Part shown: positions 62,935 to 64,000 of the stretch, one piece after another
Position numbering within the stretch: position 1 is the stretch's first letter
How the letters are laid out: each line of letters starts with the position of its first letter
From: Micromonospora tulbaghiae
Lineage (GTDB): Bacteria > Actinomycetota > Actinomycetes > Mycobacteriales > Micromonosporaceae
Length of the DNA stretch: 64,000 bases
Reading direction: 5' to 3'
Assembly (NCBI RefSeq): GCF_900091605.1
Contig: NZ_FMCQ01000004.1
Span: forward strand, 637,684-701,683
Program-made: the position numbers and the translations under genes
Notes under the pieces: generated by a model
What the model was told of the DNA's origin: nothing
What the model saw: the letters and a program-made list of their open reading frames with translations, nothing else
The model's database searches: none

Positions 62935-63612
62935 ATGTCCGACGCGCATCTCACCGAGCGTCCGGTCGACGGGGGTTCCGATCCGGTCGAGCTGACCGAA
63001 GAGCCGATCGAGCTGAGCCGCCGCGATCCCGCGCAGGAGCCCGAACGCCGTCCCGTCTCGCGGCGTCGGAAGATCATCATGGCTGCCCTGCTCGCGGCCG
63101 GGCTGGCCGGCGCCGGCGCGCTCGGGCTGGGCGGCTGGCGGGTGCTCCAGCAGAAGGACACCACGCTCGGCCAGCCCGCCGAGGTGGCCGGGCTGGTGCG
63201 GGACGACAGCGAGCGGGCCCGCAGCACAGCCGACTACCTGCGCGACGGGCTGGCCGCCGACATCGAGCTGGACCGCGGCTTCGGCGCCGTCTACTCCGAC
63301 CGCGGGGACGCCAAGCGCTCGGTGCTGCTGTTCGGCGGCACCACGCTGCTCTGGCAGCCCGAACGCGACCTGGACACCCTGTTCGGTCTGATGGCCGACG
63401 AGACCGGCCGGGTGGCCGGGCTGCGCGAGGTGGATGCGGGCCGCCTGGGCGGCGTGATGAAGTGCGGCACGACGAGCGGCGACGGCGGCGACTTCGCGGT
63501 GTGCGGGTGGGCCGACCACGGCAGCGTGGTGATGGGCATGTTCCCGGGCCGCCGGGTCGACGACGCGGCGGCGCTGTTCCGCGACATCCGCGAGTCCGTC
63601 CAGAGCCGCTGA
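62935..63612 (+). CDS. Single-pass membrane protein, paralogue of the 49676 product
   Basis: 225 residues. A short acidic cytoplasmic part ending in a basic RRRK, one membrane helix (about 47-66, ALLAAGLAGAGALGLGGW) and an extracytoplasmic domain similar to that of the 49676 protein: GFGAVYSDRGDAKRSVLLFG and, near the end, CGTTSGDGGDFAVCGWADHG (C-x12-C-x2-ADHGS). The long disordered tail of the paralogue is missing. Family and function unknown; paired Cys suggest an extracellular disulfide. ATG 62935 appears leaderless. Next gene on the right is the rrn operon, read the opposite way. Confidence 0.82.
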   Translation: MSDAHLTERPVDGGSDPVELTEEPIELSRRDPAQEPERRPVSRRRKIIMAALLAAGLAGAGALGLGGWRVLQQKDTTLGQPAEVAGLVRDDSERARSTADYLRDGLAADIELDRGFGAVYSDRGDAKRSVLLFGGTTLLWQPERDLDTLFGLMADETGRVAGLREVDAGRLGGVMKCGTTSGDGGDFAVCGWADHGSVVMGMFPGRRVDDAAALFRDIRESVQSR

Positions 63613-63660
63613 GCCCGCTCGTCCGGGAGCCGGCTCCGGCCGGCTTTCCGGCTGGACGCA

Positions 63661-63694
63661 ATTCAGGGCCACCCCGTGTGGGGTGGCCCTGAAT
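63661..63694 (-). terminator. rrn operon terminator
   Basis: A 15-bp perfect stem (ATTCAGGGCCACCCC) with a GTGT loop lies 8 nt beyond the 5S gene, downstream in the minus-strand direction. Confidence 0.92.
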
Positions 63695-63702
63695 GAAAGA
63701 TT

Positions 63703-63820
63703 GTCCGGCGGTGTCCTACTCTCCCACACCCTCCCGAGTGCAGTACCATCGGCGCTGGAGGGCTTAGCTTCCGGGTTCGGAATGTTACCGGGCGTTTCCC
63801 CTCCGCCATGACCGCCGTAA
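63703..63820 (-). rRNA. rrf: 5S ribosomal RNA
   Basis: The minus strand reads TTACGGCGGTCATGGCGG at the 5' end and GGGAGAGTAGGACACCGCC at the 3' end, with the central CCGAACCCGGAAGCTAAG expected of actinobacterial 5S rRNA. The ends pair to form helix I. About 118 nt; exact ends are approximate by a base or two. Confidence 0.95.
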
Positions 63821-63903
63821 CTCTATGAACATGTCAACCAACCCAACAACATGGGTGGTGGTTTGTTCAGAGTTGCACAGTGGACGCGTAGCAGCTTAGT
63901 AGT

Positions 63904-64000
63904 CAAGTCCTCGGCCTATTAGTACCGGTCAACTGAACCCGTTACCGGGCTTACATTTCCGGCCTATCAACCCAGTCGTCTAGCTGGGGGCCTTACCCCA
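63904..64000 (-). rRNA. rrl: 23S ribosomal RNA, 3' end (partial)
   Basis: The minus strand ends with GGTTCAGTTGACCGGTACTA then ATAGGCCGAGGACTTG, the conserved 23S 3' terminus. The gene continues beyond the window. The 83-nt spacer to the 5S gene (63821-63903) has a short stem (CAACCAACCC near GGTGGTTTG) and no tRNA. Confidence 0.94.

Noticed and set aside
63821..63903. tRNA in the 23S-5S spacer or elsewhere in the window
   Set aside because: No T-loop GTTCGA-type sequence with a paired acceptor stem was found in any intergenic gap.

Overview
The window is very G+C-rich actinobacterial chromosome, most likely from Micromonospora or a close relative in the Micromonosporaceae. Pointers to this are the heavy use of GTG starts, dense ATGA/GTGA gene overlaps, several apparently leaderless promoters, a translational-type T-box before ileS, HrcA/CIRCE control of dnaJ, and a mycosin/WXG100-like secretion block. 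No tRNA gene, prophage, insertion sequence or CRISPR array is visible. An rrn operon enters from the right edge on the minus strand (23S 3' end, then 5S).

The backbone is a housekeeping gene order familiar in actinobacteria, read mostly on the minus strand from right to left: valS-folC-DUF4233-ndk; ileS; plsC; a radical-SAM pair (TIGR03960/TIGR03936); rne-rplU-rpmA-obgE; nadD-rsfS-histidine phosphatase-DegV; comEA-comEC-holA; rpsT (plus strand); lepA; hemW; hrcA-dnaJ-rsmE. These genes cover aminoacylation, folate, nucleotide and NAD synthesis, ribosome assembly and decoding, RNA decay, replication and DNA uptake.

Three accessory blocks interrupt this backbone. (1) 5.7-11.7 kb, between hemW and lepA: an enoyl-CoA hydratase, a membrane-anchored lysozyme-fold candidate, a complete sugar ABC importer without its ATPase, and a tandem duplication of a GlsB/YeaQ-type small membrane protein with its promoter and terminator. 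(2) 25.2-36.8 kb, between nadD and obgE: aminopeptidase N, a CYP152-type peroxygenase, a zinc alcohol dehydrogenase with an SRPBCC partner, a glycosyltransferase, and a run of small membrane or envelope proteins (DUF3618, holin-X-like, DUF4383, DUF6766). Several of these have GTTT/GNNT-N14-16-GGGTAG-like promoters, which suggests a general-stress (SigB/SigF-like) regulon. (3) 43.9-47.3 kb, between the two radical-SAM genes: a mycosin protease, a large Gly/Pro-rich WXG100-like protein and a small helical partner.

The most unusual signals are: a family of intergenic palindromes bounded by GATC (three copies exactly 55 nt long, two of them 82% identical in opposite orientation with a compensated base pair); a TIGR03936 gene whose conserved N-terminus can only be reached from an ATC start with a good Shine-Dalgarno sequence; two distant paralogous single-pass membrane proteins sharing a C-x12-C-x2-ADHGS extracytoplasmic motif; and a membrane-anchored VOC-domain fusion.
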